This document shows, piece by piece, positions 34,915 through 42,506 of a stretch of 64,000 bases of DNA. The notes beneath the pieces are model-generated. The model ran no database searches. It was not told the DNA's origin and saw nothing but the letters and a program-made list of their open reading frames with translations. Both the position numbers and the translations under genes were made by a program. How positions within the stretch are numbered: position 1 is the first letter of the stretch; the number at the start of each line of letters is the position of its first letter. Origin of the DNA: Croceibacterium aestuarii (GTDB lineage Bacteria; Pseudomonadota; Alphaproteobacteria; Sphingomonadales; Sphingomonadaceae); contig NZ_CP131039.1 in NCBI RefSeq assembly GCF_030657335.1, positions 248,001 through 312,000 on the forward strand, given 5' to 3'.

Positions 34915-35766
34915 ATGGCCGAGTCTCCCGACAACGCCGCCGATAGCGCCGAAAAAGCCTACGCCGCCGCGGCGGAGAAGGCCAAGCCGGTCGCGTCCGT
35001 AACTGCCCAGCCCGAAGCCGCTCCGGTTCCGGACGCGCCCGCCCCCGCCGACAAGCCGGTCGCTGCCGCCAGCGCACCGGAACCGGCGAAGGCCGAGCGC
35101 CCCTCTGTCGCGAAGCCGGTTGTCGCCAGAACCGCCTCGAAGAAGGCGGCGGTAAGAAAGAAGGCCGCGCCGAAAAAGGCAGCGACCAGGAAAGTCAAAA
35201 AGCCGGCGGCGAAAGCCGGGCCGGCCGCAGGAAAGAAACCCGTCGCCGCGAGACAGGCCGCCCGTGCGGACAAGCCTGCCGCGAGCAAATCCGAACCCAC
35301 GATTACCGAACTCAAGGAAAAGATCATGGCTACTGCCAAGACCCCGGATTTCATGAAGACCGTTACCGACGCGATGAGCGAGCTGCAGTCGAAGGCCAAG
35401 GAAACCTTCGAGAAGAGCACTGCCTATGCCGGCGAGATGACCGACTTTGCCAAGGGCAATGTCGAAGCCCTCGTCGAAAGCGGCAAGGTCTTCTCGAGCG
35501 GCATGCAGGACATGAGCAAGACCGTCGTCGACGAAGCCAAGTCGGCTTACGAGACGATGACCGCCGACATGAAGGAAATGGCCGCGATCAAGAGCCCCGC
35601 CGAGCTGTTCCAGCTGCAGGGCAAGCTTGCACGCCGCAACTTCGAAACGATGGTCGCCTATTCGTCGAAAGCCGGCGATTCGGTCATGAAGCTCTACAGC
35701 GAAGCGTTCGCCCCGATTTCGGGCCGCATGAGCCTGGCCGCCGAGAAGGTCTCGAAGGCCGCCTGA
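34915..35766 (+). CDS. phaP: Phasin with long Lys/Ala/Pro-rich N-terminal region
   Basis: 283 residues. Residues of about 1-137 are low-complexity and basic (VRKKAAPKKAATRKVKKPAAKAG), reminiscent of histone H1-like tails. Residues 138-283 are the phasin_2 helical domain (MSELQSKAKETFEKSTAYAGEMTDFAKGNVEALVESGKVF; KSPAELFQLQGKLARRNFETMVAYSSKAGDSVMKLYSEAFAPI). Phasins coat PHA granules. The start is the ATG at 34915 with GAGGA before it. A second in-frame ATG at 35326, exactly at the domain border, has its own AAGGA 7 nt upstream and could give a short phasin. A strong promoter with PhaR-like sites lies upstream and a terminator downstream. Confidence 0.9.
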   Translation: MAESPDNAADSAEKAYAAAAEKAKPVASVTAQPEAAPVPDAPAPADKPVAAASAPEPAKAERPSVAKPVVARTASKKAAVRKKAAPKKAATRKVKKPAAKAGPAAGKKPVAARQAARADKPAASKSEPTITELKEKIMATAKTPDFMKTVTDAMSELQSKAKETFEKSTAYAGEMTDFAKGNVEALVESGKVFSSGMQDMSKTVVDEAKSAYETMTADMKEMAAIKSPAELFQLQGKLARRNFETMVAYSSKAGDSVMKLYSEAFAPISGRMSLAAEKVSKAA

Positions 35767-35819
35767 GCCTAGCTCTCCCGCCGCTCGTTCTCTCTCCTCT
35801 CCCTCGAGCGGCAAAAAAG

Positions 35820-35857
35820 CGGGTCGGACGGTCTTGCCGTCCGGCCCGTTTTCTTTC
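35820..35857 (+). terminator. Rho-independent terminator after the phasin gene
   Basis: A 12-bp stem (CGGGTCGGACGG / CCGTCCGGCCCG with one T-G wobble), loop TCTTG, followed by TTTTCTTTC. Confidence 0.85.
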
Positions 35858-35945
35858 GCGCAGATAGCGCCCGCGAGCCGCGTTAACTCTTCTTGCGGCG
35901 ATCCAACCTTGCCGTTTCACCAATCGATACGATATTTGCGGACCG

Positions 35946-36353
35946 ATGCAGATGAATCGCCCTTTTCGCCCGGTCGTCCCGGCTGCCGCGCACGCGGCCG
36001 GCAGCGGCACGCCCGACGATGGCGATAACGGGGGCGATATCGGCGTGAGCGATGGCGAGGGCCAGGTCGGCATCGCCACCAAGACCCGCACCAGACCGAA
36101 GAAGCCGAGCCAGTACAAGGTGCTGATGCTCAATGACGACTACACGCCGATGGAATTCGTCGTGATGTGTCTCAAGCGCTTCTTCCGCATGGATCTGGAA
36201 CAGGCCACCCGCGTAATGCTTCACGTCCACCAGAAGGGCGTCGGCGTTTGCGGCGTCTTCCCCTACGAAGTGGCCGAAACCAAGGTCAATCAGGTCATGG
36301 ATTTCGCCCGCCAGAACCAGCACCCGCTGCAGTGCACCCTGGAAAAGGCCTGA
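35946..36353 (+). CDS. clpS: ClpS adaptor for the ClpAP protease
   Basis: 135 residues. The core [79 protein letters not shown] is classic ClpS, with the N-degron pocket residues Asn63-Asp64-Asp65 and His in LHVHQKG. It hands proteins with destabilising N-termini to ClpA. The first 50 residues are a disordered Gly/Asp-rich tail, longer than in E. coli. clpA is not adjacent here. Two ATGs (35946 and 35952) are possible starts; neither has a strong ribosome binding site. Confidence 0.94.
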   Translation: MQMNRPFRPVVPAAAHAAGSGTPDDGDNGGDIGVSDGEGQVGIATKTRTRPKKPSQYKVLMLNDDYTPMEFVVMCLKRFFRMDLEQATRVMLHVHQKGVGVCGVFPYEVAETKVNQVMDFARQNQHPLQCTLEKA

Positions 36354-36434
36354 GCCCCGGCGCAATCGGCACATGACCTGCGCAGTTTCGGCGGTTATAG
36401 CCCGGCGCACCCCGATGCCGCTAACGATACCAGA

Positions 36435-37688
36435 TTGAAATTCCTTACCGCCCTCGACCGGTACATCCTGCGCCTCGTGCTGATGCCGATGTTCGCGGTG
36501 TTCGTGATCGCCGCCTCGCTGCTGATCCTCGACAAGATGCTGCGCCTGTTCGAGTTCGTGTCGACAGAAGGCGGGCCGGTCGGGGTGGTCTTCCGCATGT
36601 TGGTCAACCTGATCCCGGAATATGCCGGCCTGGCCATCCCGCTTGGCCTCATGCTCGGGATCCTTCTCGCCTTCCGCAAGCTCGCCACCTCGAGCGAGCT
36701 CGACGTCATGCGCGCGGTAGGATGGAGCTACATACGGCTGCTGCGCGTGCCGTTTCTCATCACCCTGGTGCTGATGGCTGTGAACCTGGCGATCGTCGGC
36801 TATCTCCAGCCGCTCAGCCGCTATGCCTATGCCCAGCTCGACTACGAGCTGCGTTCGGGCGCGCTGGGGGCGTCGATCAAGGTCGGCGAGTTCACCACCC
36901 TCAAGGACCGGATGGCGCTGCGCATCGAATCGAGCGAAGACGAAGGCCGCAAGCTCAAGGGCATCTTCGCGCGCTTTGCCGGCAAGAACGGACAGGTGCT
37001 TTCGATCTCGGCGCGCGAGGGTCAGTTTCTCGCCAATCGCGAGGACCGTAACACGATCATTCTTCGCCTGCTCGACGGGACCATCGTTCAGGATGTCGCC
37101 GGCAAGGAGCCGCGCGTGCTCAGCTTCAGCCAGCATGACCTGCCGGTCGACTTGCCGGCGATCGACCGTTTCCGCGCCCGCGGCGACCAGGCGCGCGAAT
37201 ATGTCCTGCCCGAGCTGCTGCGTCTCGGCTGGAGCAATTCGCTCCCCGAGGTCCAACGCGCCGGGTCGCAGGCCAACTTCAACTACCGGCTGGTCGAGGT
37301 CATGATGATGGCGCTGCTGCCCCTGCTTGCGGTGGCGCTGGCGATCCCGCCCAAGCGATCGACCAGCGCGCTCGGCGTCTTCGTGTCGATCGTCTTCGTC
37401 GTCGCCTACCACAAGGTGAACGAGTACGGGCAATCCATCGCCCAACTCGGCCGGATCGATCCCTTTCTCGCCCTGTGGGGCCCGTTTGCGTTGTTCTCTG
37501 TCCTCATTGTGTGGATGTTCTATCGGGTCGCCTACGTGCCCGGCGGGCAGGCCATCGGCGCGCTCGAGTCCGCCTACGCCAAGATCGGCAAGCGCCTGCG
37601 CAAACTGCTCAAGCGGCGGGAGCATGTGCGCGGCGCCGGCCTTGATCCCCTCGCGGATGACGAGGAGCTCGGCCAAGTTGCTGTTTGA
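36435..37688 (+). CDS. lptF: LPS export permease LptF
   Basis: 417 residues, YjgP/YjgQ family. It begins LTALDRYILRLVLMPMFAVFVIAASLLILDKMLRLFEFV and has three N-terminal helices, a central periplasmic beta-jellyroll (KDRMALRIESSEDEGRKLKGIFARF) and three C-terminal helices. With LptG and LptB it extracts LPS from the inner membrane. The start is a TTG at 36435; no ATG is placed to give the conserved N-terminus, and the ribosome binding site is poor. It overlaps lptG by 11 bp. Confidence 0.92.
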   Translation: MKFLTALDRYILRLVLMPMFAVFVIAASLLILDKMLRLFEFVSTEGGPVGVVFRMLVNLIPEYAGLAIPLGLMLGILLAFRKLATSSELDVMRAVGWSYIRLLRVPFLITLVLMAVNLAIVGYLQPLSRYAYAQLDYELRSGALGASIKVGEFTTLKDRMALRIESSEDEGRKLKGIFARFAGKNGQVLSISAREGQFLANREDRNTIILRLLDGTIVQDVAGKEPRVLSFSQHDLPVDLPAIDRFRARGDQAREYVLPELLRLGWSNSLPEVQRAGSQANFNYRLVEVMMMALLPLLAVALAIPPKRSTSALGVFVSIVFVVAYHKVNEYGQSIAQLGRIDPFLALWGPFALFSVLIVWMFYRVAYVPGGQAIGALESAYAKIGKRLRKLLKRREHVRGAGLDPLADDEELGQVAV

Positions 37689-38778
37689 CTTCTTCCCCTC
37701 TCGAACGCTGACGGCGTACCTGGCCCGCACCTTCGTGACGCGGATTCTGGCCGTGCTGGTCATGCTGGTGCTGGTGCTGATGATGCTCGACCTGCTTTCG
37801 AACAGCGGCGACATCCTGGCCCATCCCGGCAACGGCGAAGGTGAGCTTCTGCGCTATGTGGGGTACCGCGTGCCGCAGCTCATCGCCCGCTTCGTGCCGT
37901 ACTCGGTGCTGCTGGCCACGATCATCACGCTGGTCACGTTCAATCAGAACAGCGAGGTCGTTTCGATGAAGGCGGCCGGAATGTCGGCCCACCAGATCCT
38001 CGCCCCGCTGTTGCTCGCGGCGGGGATCGTGTCGCTCGGCTCGATTGCCTTCAACGAACTCGTGGTGACGCGGGCCACGGCTTCGCTCAAGGCTTGGGAG
38101 GCCGCCGATTACGGTCCGGCCCCGCAGGAAACCGAGACTCGCGCCAACGTCTACTTCGCCGACGGCAACAACGTTCTGACCGCGACCCTGATGGAGGGCA
38201 GCGGAACCGACACGATCCTGCGCGGAGTGACCTTCTACGAACGCGATGCCCAGGGCATGATTCAACGCCGCGTGCGCAGTGCCATCGCGACTTATGCCAA
38301 CCCAGGCTGGAAGCTTGCCGCGCCCGACGTGTTCGATGTCCAGCAGGCCGAGGACAGCAAGCTGCCGGCCCCGATCGTCGTCGCCCCCGAACTTACGCTC
38401 GACCAGATCGAACTGAGCAAGGTCGATCCCGATGCGCAGTCGCTGCCCGAACTGTCGCGGTCGATCGCCGCGCTTGACGCAGCCGGTCGCCGCACGGCGG
38501 AACTCAAAGCCAAATGGTGGCACAAACTGTCGGGCCCGCTCTCCGCTGTGCTCATGCCCCTCCTCGGCGCGGTGGCGGGGTTCGGACTCGCCCGCTCAGG
38601 TCAGCTGTTCGCCCGCGCGGTGATCGGCATGGCGCTCGGCTTCGCCTATTTCGTCGTCGACAACGCCGCGCTCGCGATGGGCAGTTTCGGCGGTTATCCG
38701 CCCTTGCTCGCCGCTTGGGCCCCGTTCCTGCTGTTTTTACTGCTCGGAGAAACCGTCCTCGTGCGGACAGAAGAATAG
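37678..38778 (+). CDS. lptG: LPS export permease LptG
   Basis: About 366 residues of the YjgP/YjgQ family: DFFPSRTLTAYLARTFVTRILAVLVMLVLVLMMLDLL at the N-terminus, VSMKAAGMSAHQILAPLLLAAGI coupling region, a periplasmic jellyroll, and HKLSGPLSAVLMPLLGAVAGFGLARSGQLFARAVIGMALGFAYFVVDN. It is the partner of LptF. The start is best placed at a TTG at 37678 with GGAG 10 nt upstream, giving the usual N-terminus; an ATG at 37657 would add seven residues but has no ribosome binding site. It overlaps lptF, so translation is probably coupled. Confidence 0.92.
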   Translation: MLFDFFPSRTLTAYLARTFVTRILAVLVMLVLVLMMLDLLSNSGDILAHPGNGEGELLRYVGYRVPQLIARFVPYSVLLATIITLVTFNQNSEVVSMKAAGMSAHQILAPLLLAAGIVSLGSIAFNELVVTRATASLKAWEAADYGPAPQETETRANVYFADGNNVLTATLMEGSGTDTILRGVTFYERDAQGMIQRRVRSAIATYANPGWKLAAPDVFDVQQAEDSKLPAPIVVAPELTLDQIELSKVDPDAQSLPELSRSIAALDAAGRRTAELKAKWWHKLSGPLSAVLMPLLGAVAGFGLARSGQLFARAVIGMALGFAYFVVDNAALAMGSFGGYPPLLAAWAPFLLFLLLGETVLVRTEE

Positions 38779-38805
38779 TAGTTGCCACATTTTTGCCCTT
38801 TTTCG

Positions 38806-38830
38806 GGAACCCGCCCCGAGGCCGCGCGTC
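38806..38830 (+). promoter_or_regulatory. Possible weak EcfG-type promoter before the small lipoprotein
   Basis: GGAAC-N16-CGTC, one base off the GGAAC-N16/17-CGTT consensus that occurs three times perfectly in the stress locus. It ends 33 bp before the ATG. Confidence 0.35.
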
Positions 38831-38863
38831 CTTGCCTCGATGTCCGAGAAGGAGAATACCGGC

Positions 38864-39148
38864 ATGAAGAAGCTTATCCTGACCGCCGCCGTTGCCGCCG
38901 CCGCGCTTAGCCTCGGGGCCTGCGACAACGATGCCGACGACGCGGCGACCGAAGGCGCCGACACCACCATCGTCGAAACCCAGCCCGCCCCGACCGCAAC
39001 CGAAACGACGGTGGTGACCGAAGAAGCCACGCCTTCCGATGGCAGCACCGTCAGCATGGGCCCGGACGGCGCGAGCGCCGACATCGACGCCGGCGACACT
39101 CGAATTACCGCCGATTCCAGCGGCAACGCGACGGTCAAGACCAACTGA
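38864..39148 (+). CDS. Small acidic lipoprotein
   Basis: 94 residues. Signal peptide MKKLILTAAVAAAALSLGAC with lipobox LGAC, followed by a Thr/Asp/Glu/Ala-rich, probably disordered tail without aromatic residues or recognisable domain. The ATG at 38864 has AAGGAG 9 nt upstream. It is a stand-alone gene with its own terminator. A near-consensus EcfG promoter suggests stress induction (inference). Function unknown. Confidence 0.75.
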   Translation: MKKLILTAAVAAAALSLGACDNDADDAATEGADTTIVETQPAPTATETTVVTEEATPSDGSTVSMGPDGASADIDAGDTRITADSSGNATVKTN

Positions 39149-39165
39149 TCGCCAACAATTAAGTG

Positions 39166-39203
39166 AAGGCCTCCTGCCTCGCGGAGGGGGCCTTTTCTTT
39201 TTC
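39166..39203 (+). terminator. Rho-independent terminator after the small lipoprotein
   Basis: AAGGCCTCC pairs with GGAG(GG)GGCCTT across a GC-rich loop, followed by TTTCTTTTT. Confidence 0.75.
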
Positions 39204-39236
39204 GCGGCGTGCCACCGGGAGTGGCTGAGAACCCGG

Positions 39237-40331
39237 TTAGCGGCGGGCCATCGTCGAGCGGGCAATCCGCGCGACCAGCGGAGCCATGCCCTTGTGCGTC
39301 GTTTGCGCGAAGGTCGACTGCGGTCCGAGCCGGGCGCTGATGCGCTTATGCGCCTCACCCAACGAATGATAAGGGAGCGAAGGCATCAAGTGATGCAGCG
39401 CGTGATAGCGCAGCCCCACCGGTGCCCAGAGCGCGGCCAACGGCGAGGGTGGCGGAACGTTCACGCTGTCGAGATACTGCCCGGTCACCGTCATCGCTTC
39501 GCCCTCGTTCTCCCACAGGTGGGCCACAAGCGTGCGCAGCTGGTTCAACACCGCCACCGCCGAGAACACCGCGAGCGCGATCAACAGCGGGCGCCAGCCG
39601 AGCCAGAAAACGCTCGCCACGAGCAACAGCGCCCAGAGCGCCGCGCCCGCCTCCTGCCAGAAAAACCGGCTCCGAAAGGCGGGCTCCGCAGGGCGGCGGC
39701 GGAATGTCGGATTGATCGACAGCGCCGAGAACCGTTCCCACGTCACCCGTCGCAGCGGCGGTATGAGCAGACCCAGCGGGGCCAGAACGCCGAAACGGAT
39801 GACCAGGGCGGGCGGCGCCAGAAGGGCGATCAGGATGAACACCGGAAGAGACCATGGCTTCATCAGGGCCAGCGGCAGGTACTCCGGATCCTCGACGGTG
39901 CCGTAGCGGGTGCGCGCGTGGTGCAGCGTGTGCACCGCTTCGTACATCAGCGAAGGCGTCAGCATCGGGATGCCGACCAGCGCGTTCCAACCGAACAGGA
40001 AACCGGGCACCTCGTTTTTCCGGAAATGCGAGATCTCGTGGATGAACAGCAGCGCCCGGTACAGCAGCAGCACGGCGGCCGCGCCGCTGGCCCAGGCGAG
40101 CCAGGCCGGCTGAAGCAGGATCGCCCCGGCAAGCAGGGCATAGCCCGCCAGCGCGGAGCCGAGCATGTCGGCCCAGTAGATCGCCGGGCGATGCGCGGCG
40201 ATGTCGCGCGTCAGCTCGGCCGCGGCGCGCATCATCGCCTTGTCGTCAGGGATAGTCGCCAGCACGCGGCGCTCCGCAGCGGGTGCGGAGGACGTTGCGC
40301 CCGCCTCGATCGATCCAGCCGTGTTCATCAT
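39237..40331 (-). CDS. Membrane fatty acid desaturase
   Basis: 364 residues with four or more membrane helices and the three His boxes of membrane di-iron desaturases/hydroxylases: HEISH (98-102), HTLHH (134-138) and HALHH (about 313-317). Such enzymes insert double bonds or hydroxyls into lipid acyl chains or carotenoid-like molecules. The ATG at 40331 (a second at 40328) has AGGA 4 nt upstream. It is divergent from the acyltransferase-like gene, with 137 bp between. The exact substrate is unknown. Confidence 0.88.
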   Translation of the reverse strand: MMNTAGSIEAGATSSAPAAERRVLATIPDDKAMMRAAAELTRDIAAHRPAIYWADMLGSALAGYALLAGAILLQPAWLAWASGAAAVLLLYRALLFIHEISHFRKNEVPGFLFGWNALVGIPMLTPSLMYEAVHTLHHARTRYGTVEDPEYLPLALMKPWSLPVFILIALLAPPALVIRFGVLAPLGLLIPPLRRVTWERFSALSINPTFRRRPAEPAFRSRFFWQEAGAALWALLLVASVFWLGWRPLLIALAVFSAVAVLNQLRTLVAHLWENEGEAMTVTGQYLDSVNVPPPSPLAALWAPVGLRYHALHHLMPSLPYHSLGEAHKRISARLGPQSTFAQTTHKGMAPLVARIARSTMARR

Positions 40332-40468
40332 TCAATCCTATGCCCGTCGTTGTCCGTAGACAATCCGAGGCGGAGTTCCCGTTACAATGGTGCTTGCCGA
40401 CCATTAGCAGGCGTGCAATCCGCGTGCCTTCTTTCGCCATGCCACTAACGGCAAAACGAGGCCTGAAC

Positions 40469-41623
40469 GTGTCCCAGAAGATAGATATCGCCCCCGTGTC
40501 GGGCAAGAAGGACCTCAACGCTTTTGTCGATGTCGGTTATCGACTGAACGAGGCGGACCCCAATTACGTGCCGCAACTGCGTTCCGAGGTGGTCGAGCTA
40601 CTGACCCCGGGCAAGAACCCGTTCTTCGAGCATGCGCGCGTCCAGTTCTTCCTCGCCCGCAGCGAGGGCCGGGTCGTCGGTCGCATCTCCGCGCATATCG
40701 ACGAGCTCGCGCTGGCCCAGCCGCCCGAGCAGGGCATGGGCCCGGGCACCGGCAACTGGGGCCTGTTCGAGGCCGAAAGCGAGGAAATCGGCCGCGCGCT
40801 GATCGCCCGCGCCGAGGACTGGCTGCGGGAACAGGGCATGACCCGGGTGCTGGCGCCGATTTCGATGTCGATCTGGGAAGAACCCGGTCTGCTGGTCAAG
40901 GGCCACGACCACCCGCCGACGGTTATGATGGGGCACCACAATCCCGCCTACCAGGGCTGGTTCGAACGCGCCGGATACAGCGAAGCTAAGAAGTTGCTGA
41001 CCTTCGAACTCGACATCACCAAGGAGTTTCCGCCGCTCGTTCAGCGTATCGTCGCCGCGGGCGAGAAGAACCCGCGCATCACCATCCGCTCGATGGAGAT
41101 CAAGCACTTCGACCGCGAGGCCGGCATCGTCATCGATATCCTCAACGATGCCTGGTCGAGCAACTGGGGCTTCGTGCCGTTTACCGAAGCCGAAGCCGAG
41201 TACGGCGGCAAGAAAATGACCCCGCTGATCCGCGAGGATCTCAACATGGTCGCCGAACTCGACGGCGAGCCTGTCGCCTTCATGCTCACCTGGGGGAACG
41301 CCAACGAGCCGATCAAGCAGATCGGCGGCAAGCTCTTTCCCTTCGGGTGGATCAAGATGCTGCGCTGGCTGCGAAACCCGCAGTGCGAGACCATGCGCGT
41401 GCCGCTGATGGGGGTGAAGAAGGAATACCAGAACTCTCGCCTGGCCAGCCAGCTGGCCTTCATGATGATCGAGTATATCCGCCGCAATGCGGTCAAGAAC
41501 TACGGCGCGACCCGGGGCGAAATCGGCTGGATCCTCGACGACAACAAGGGGATGCTGGCGATTGCCGAGACGATCGGCAGCAAGGTCAACAGGGAATACG
41601 TGATCTACCAGAAGGCATTGTAA
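40469..41623 (+). CDS. GNAT-fold N-acyltransferase-like protein (YghO-like)
   Basis: About 384 residues. It contains FFLARSEGRVVGRISAHID, WGLFEAESEEIGRALIARAEDWLREQGMTRVLAPIS and GHHNPAYQGWFERAGYSEAKKLLTFELD, patterns of a GNAT-like fold seen in large uncharacterised bacterial proteins related to YghO. The C-terminal half (LMGVKKEYQNSRLASQLAFMMIEYIRR) looks like a second GNAT half. The GTG at 40469 is favoured because GAGG lies 7 nt upstream; an ATG at 40439 has none. No partner gene is obvious besides the divergent desaturase, which hints at lipid chemistry. Confidence 0.8.
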   Translation: MSQKIDIAPVSGKKDLNAFVDVGYRLNEADPNYVPQLRSEVVELLTPGKNPFFEHARVQFFLARSEGRVVGRISAHIDELALAQPPEQGMGPGTGNWGLFEAESEEIGRALIARAEDWLREQGMTRVLAPISMSIWEEPGLLVKGHDHPPTVMMGHHNPAYQGWFERAGYSEAKKLLTFELDITKEFPPLVQRIVAAGEKNPRITIRSMEIKHFDREAGIVIDILNDAWSSNWGFVPFTEAEAEYGGKKMTPLIREDLNMVAELDGEPVAFMLTWGNANEPIKQIGGKLFPFGWIKMLRWLRNPQCETMRVPLMGVKKEYQNSRLASQLAFMMIEYIRRNAVKNYGATRGEIGWILDDNKGMLAIAETIGSKVNREYVIYQKAL

Positions 41624-41630
41624 CGCAGCG

Positions 41631-41656
41631 GGAACCGGGCGGCGCCGAGCGCCGTT
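41631..41656 (+). promoter_or_regulatory. EcfG-dependent promoter of the response regulator
   Basis: GGAAC at 41631-41635, 17-bp spacer, CGTT at 41653-41656: an exact match to the alphaproteobacterial general stress sigma consensus, 53 bp before the ATG. Confidence 0.75.
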
Positions 41657-41708
41657 TCCCCAGCGCGAAGGCCCGAACCGTTCCGGCTTTGCATGAGGTG
41701 GCTGGAAA

Positions 41709-42149
41709 ATGGGTACGACGATCGACGAAACCAAGCGCCAACGGGCCCGGCCGGCGCTCGATCGCGTGCTCATCGTCGAAGACGACGCTCTTCTAGCCAT
41801 GGCCATCGAGGACTCGCTGCGCTCTCAGGGGCTGGCCCGCGAAGTCGTCATCTGCCCGAGTACGGCAAAGGCGATGAGCGAACTGGAAAAGGCCCGGCCC
41901 GATGCCATCGTGATCGACGTTCACCTGAGCGACCGCGACGATGGCTGGGCCCTCGCCGAACTGGTCGAACTTCTCGGCGAGAAGCGGCCGCGAATTATCT
42001 TCTCGACCGGCTCGCCCGAAGACATCCCGCCGAACATCGCCGAAATGGGTCTGGTGTTCGACAAGCCCTACGATCCGGACGAGCTTGCCCGGGTCCTGGC
42101 GAGCGACCGCAAGGAAGGGCTGTTCGCCCGCCTCCGCCGCAAGGCCTGA
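41709..42149 (+). CDS. Single-domain response regulator of the general stress locus
   Basis: 146 residues comprising only a receiver domain: acidic pocket EDD (24-26), phosphorylation site Asp70 (IVIDVHLSD), Thr/Ser in IIFSTG and Lys118 in FDKPYDP. The FSTG segment resembles the FATGUY-type receivers (such as SdrG of Sphingomonas) that pass phosphate to PhyR kinases. There is no output domain. A perfect EcfG promoter precedes it and phyR follows 357 bp later, so it is probably a feedback member of the general stress response. Naming it sdrG would need phylogeny. Confidence 0.88.
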   Translation: MGTTIDETKRQRARPALDRVLIVEDDALLAMAIEDSLRSQGLAREVVICPSTAKAMSELEKARPDAIVIDVHLSDRDDGWALAELVELLGEKRPRIIFSTGSPEDIPPNIAEMGLVFDKPYDPDELARVLASDRKEGLFARLRRKA

Positions 42150-42208
42150 TCACCCCTTCCAGACAGCACGACCAGCACCCTGCGGCACTTTCGTGTTCGT
42201 ATGTGTTC

Positions 42209-42248
42209 GACAAAAAAAGGCCTCCGTGCTCTCTGCACGGAGGCCTTT
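42209..42248 (-). terminator. Strong terminator oriented for minus-strand transcription
   Basis: A perfect 14-bp stem AAAGGCCTCCGTGC / GCACGGAGGCCTTT (42216-42229 and 42235-42248) with a 5-nt loop. On the minus strand it is followed by seven T (plus-strand A-run at 42212-42218). On the plus strand only TTTCGGG follows, so the efficient direction is leftward, although no annotated gene is read leftward into it. Confidence 0.8.
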
Positions 42249-42441
42249 CGGGATCGTATCACCAGCCGCTTGGACGGGAGGGGGGGTCTCGGCGGTGACA
42301 TAGCAATAAATGACCGGACAAAAGGTAGGTTCCCGCCGCCTCCAAACTTTTTTCCCAGTCCCCTTTTGCCATGTGCAGTGCAGCGCGCTAGATGGCGCGC
42401 AAGGCCGACCCGGCGGGCCGTACAGACGGTTTTTTGGGGGG
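42209..42441 (-). ncRNA. Candidate stress-induced small RNA divergent from phyR
   Basis: The minus strand has GGAAC-N16-GGTT (plus coordinates 42448-42472), one base off the EcfG consensus and overlapping the phyR promoter. A canonical leftward terminator follows about 200 bp later. No open frame of note lies between. A transcript of about 230 nt ending in the 14-bp hairpin and U-run is therefore predicted. This is inference from promoter and terminator only; no RNA family was recognised. Confidence 0.4.
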
Positions 42442-42445
42442 CCGT

Positions 42446-42470
42446 GGAACCCGGAAGGCGCTTGTCCGTT
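42446..42470 (+). promoter_or_regulatory. EcfG-dependent promoter of phyR (near-symmetric)
   Basis: GGAAC at 42446-42450, 16-bp spacer, CGTT at 42467-42470, 36 bp before the phyR ATG. The flanks make it GGAACC...CGTTCC, so the opposite strand reads GGAAC-N16-GGTT. The rest of the 357-bp gap between the response regulator and phyR holds the hairpin at 42216-42248 and no gene. Confidence 0.8.
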
Positions 42471-42506
42471 CCATGCACGCCTGATCTCTCTCGGGAAGGG
42501 GAATAC

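Noticed and set aside
35909-35936. TTGCCG/GATATT promoter for clpS
   Set aside because: The -10 would end only 9 nt before the ATG, requiring a leaderless mRNA; too weak to call.
42216-42248. Hairpin read as terminator of the plus-strand response regulator
   Set aside because: The T-run lies on the minus-strand side; on the plus strand only three T follow. It may still work partly in that direction, but leftward use fits better.
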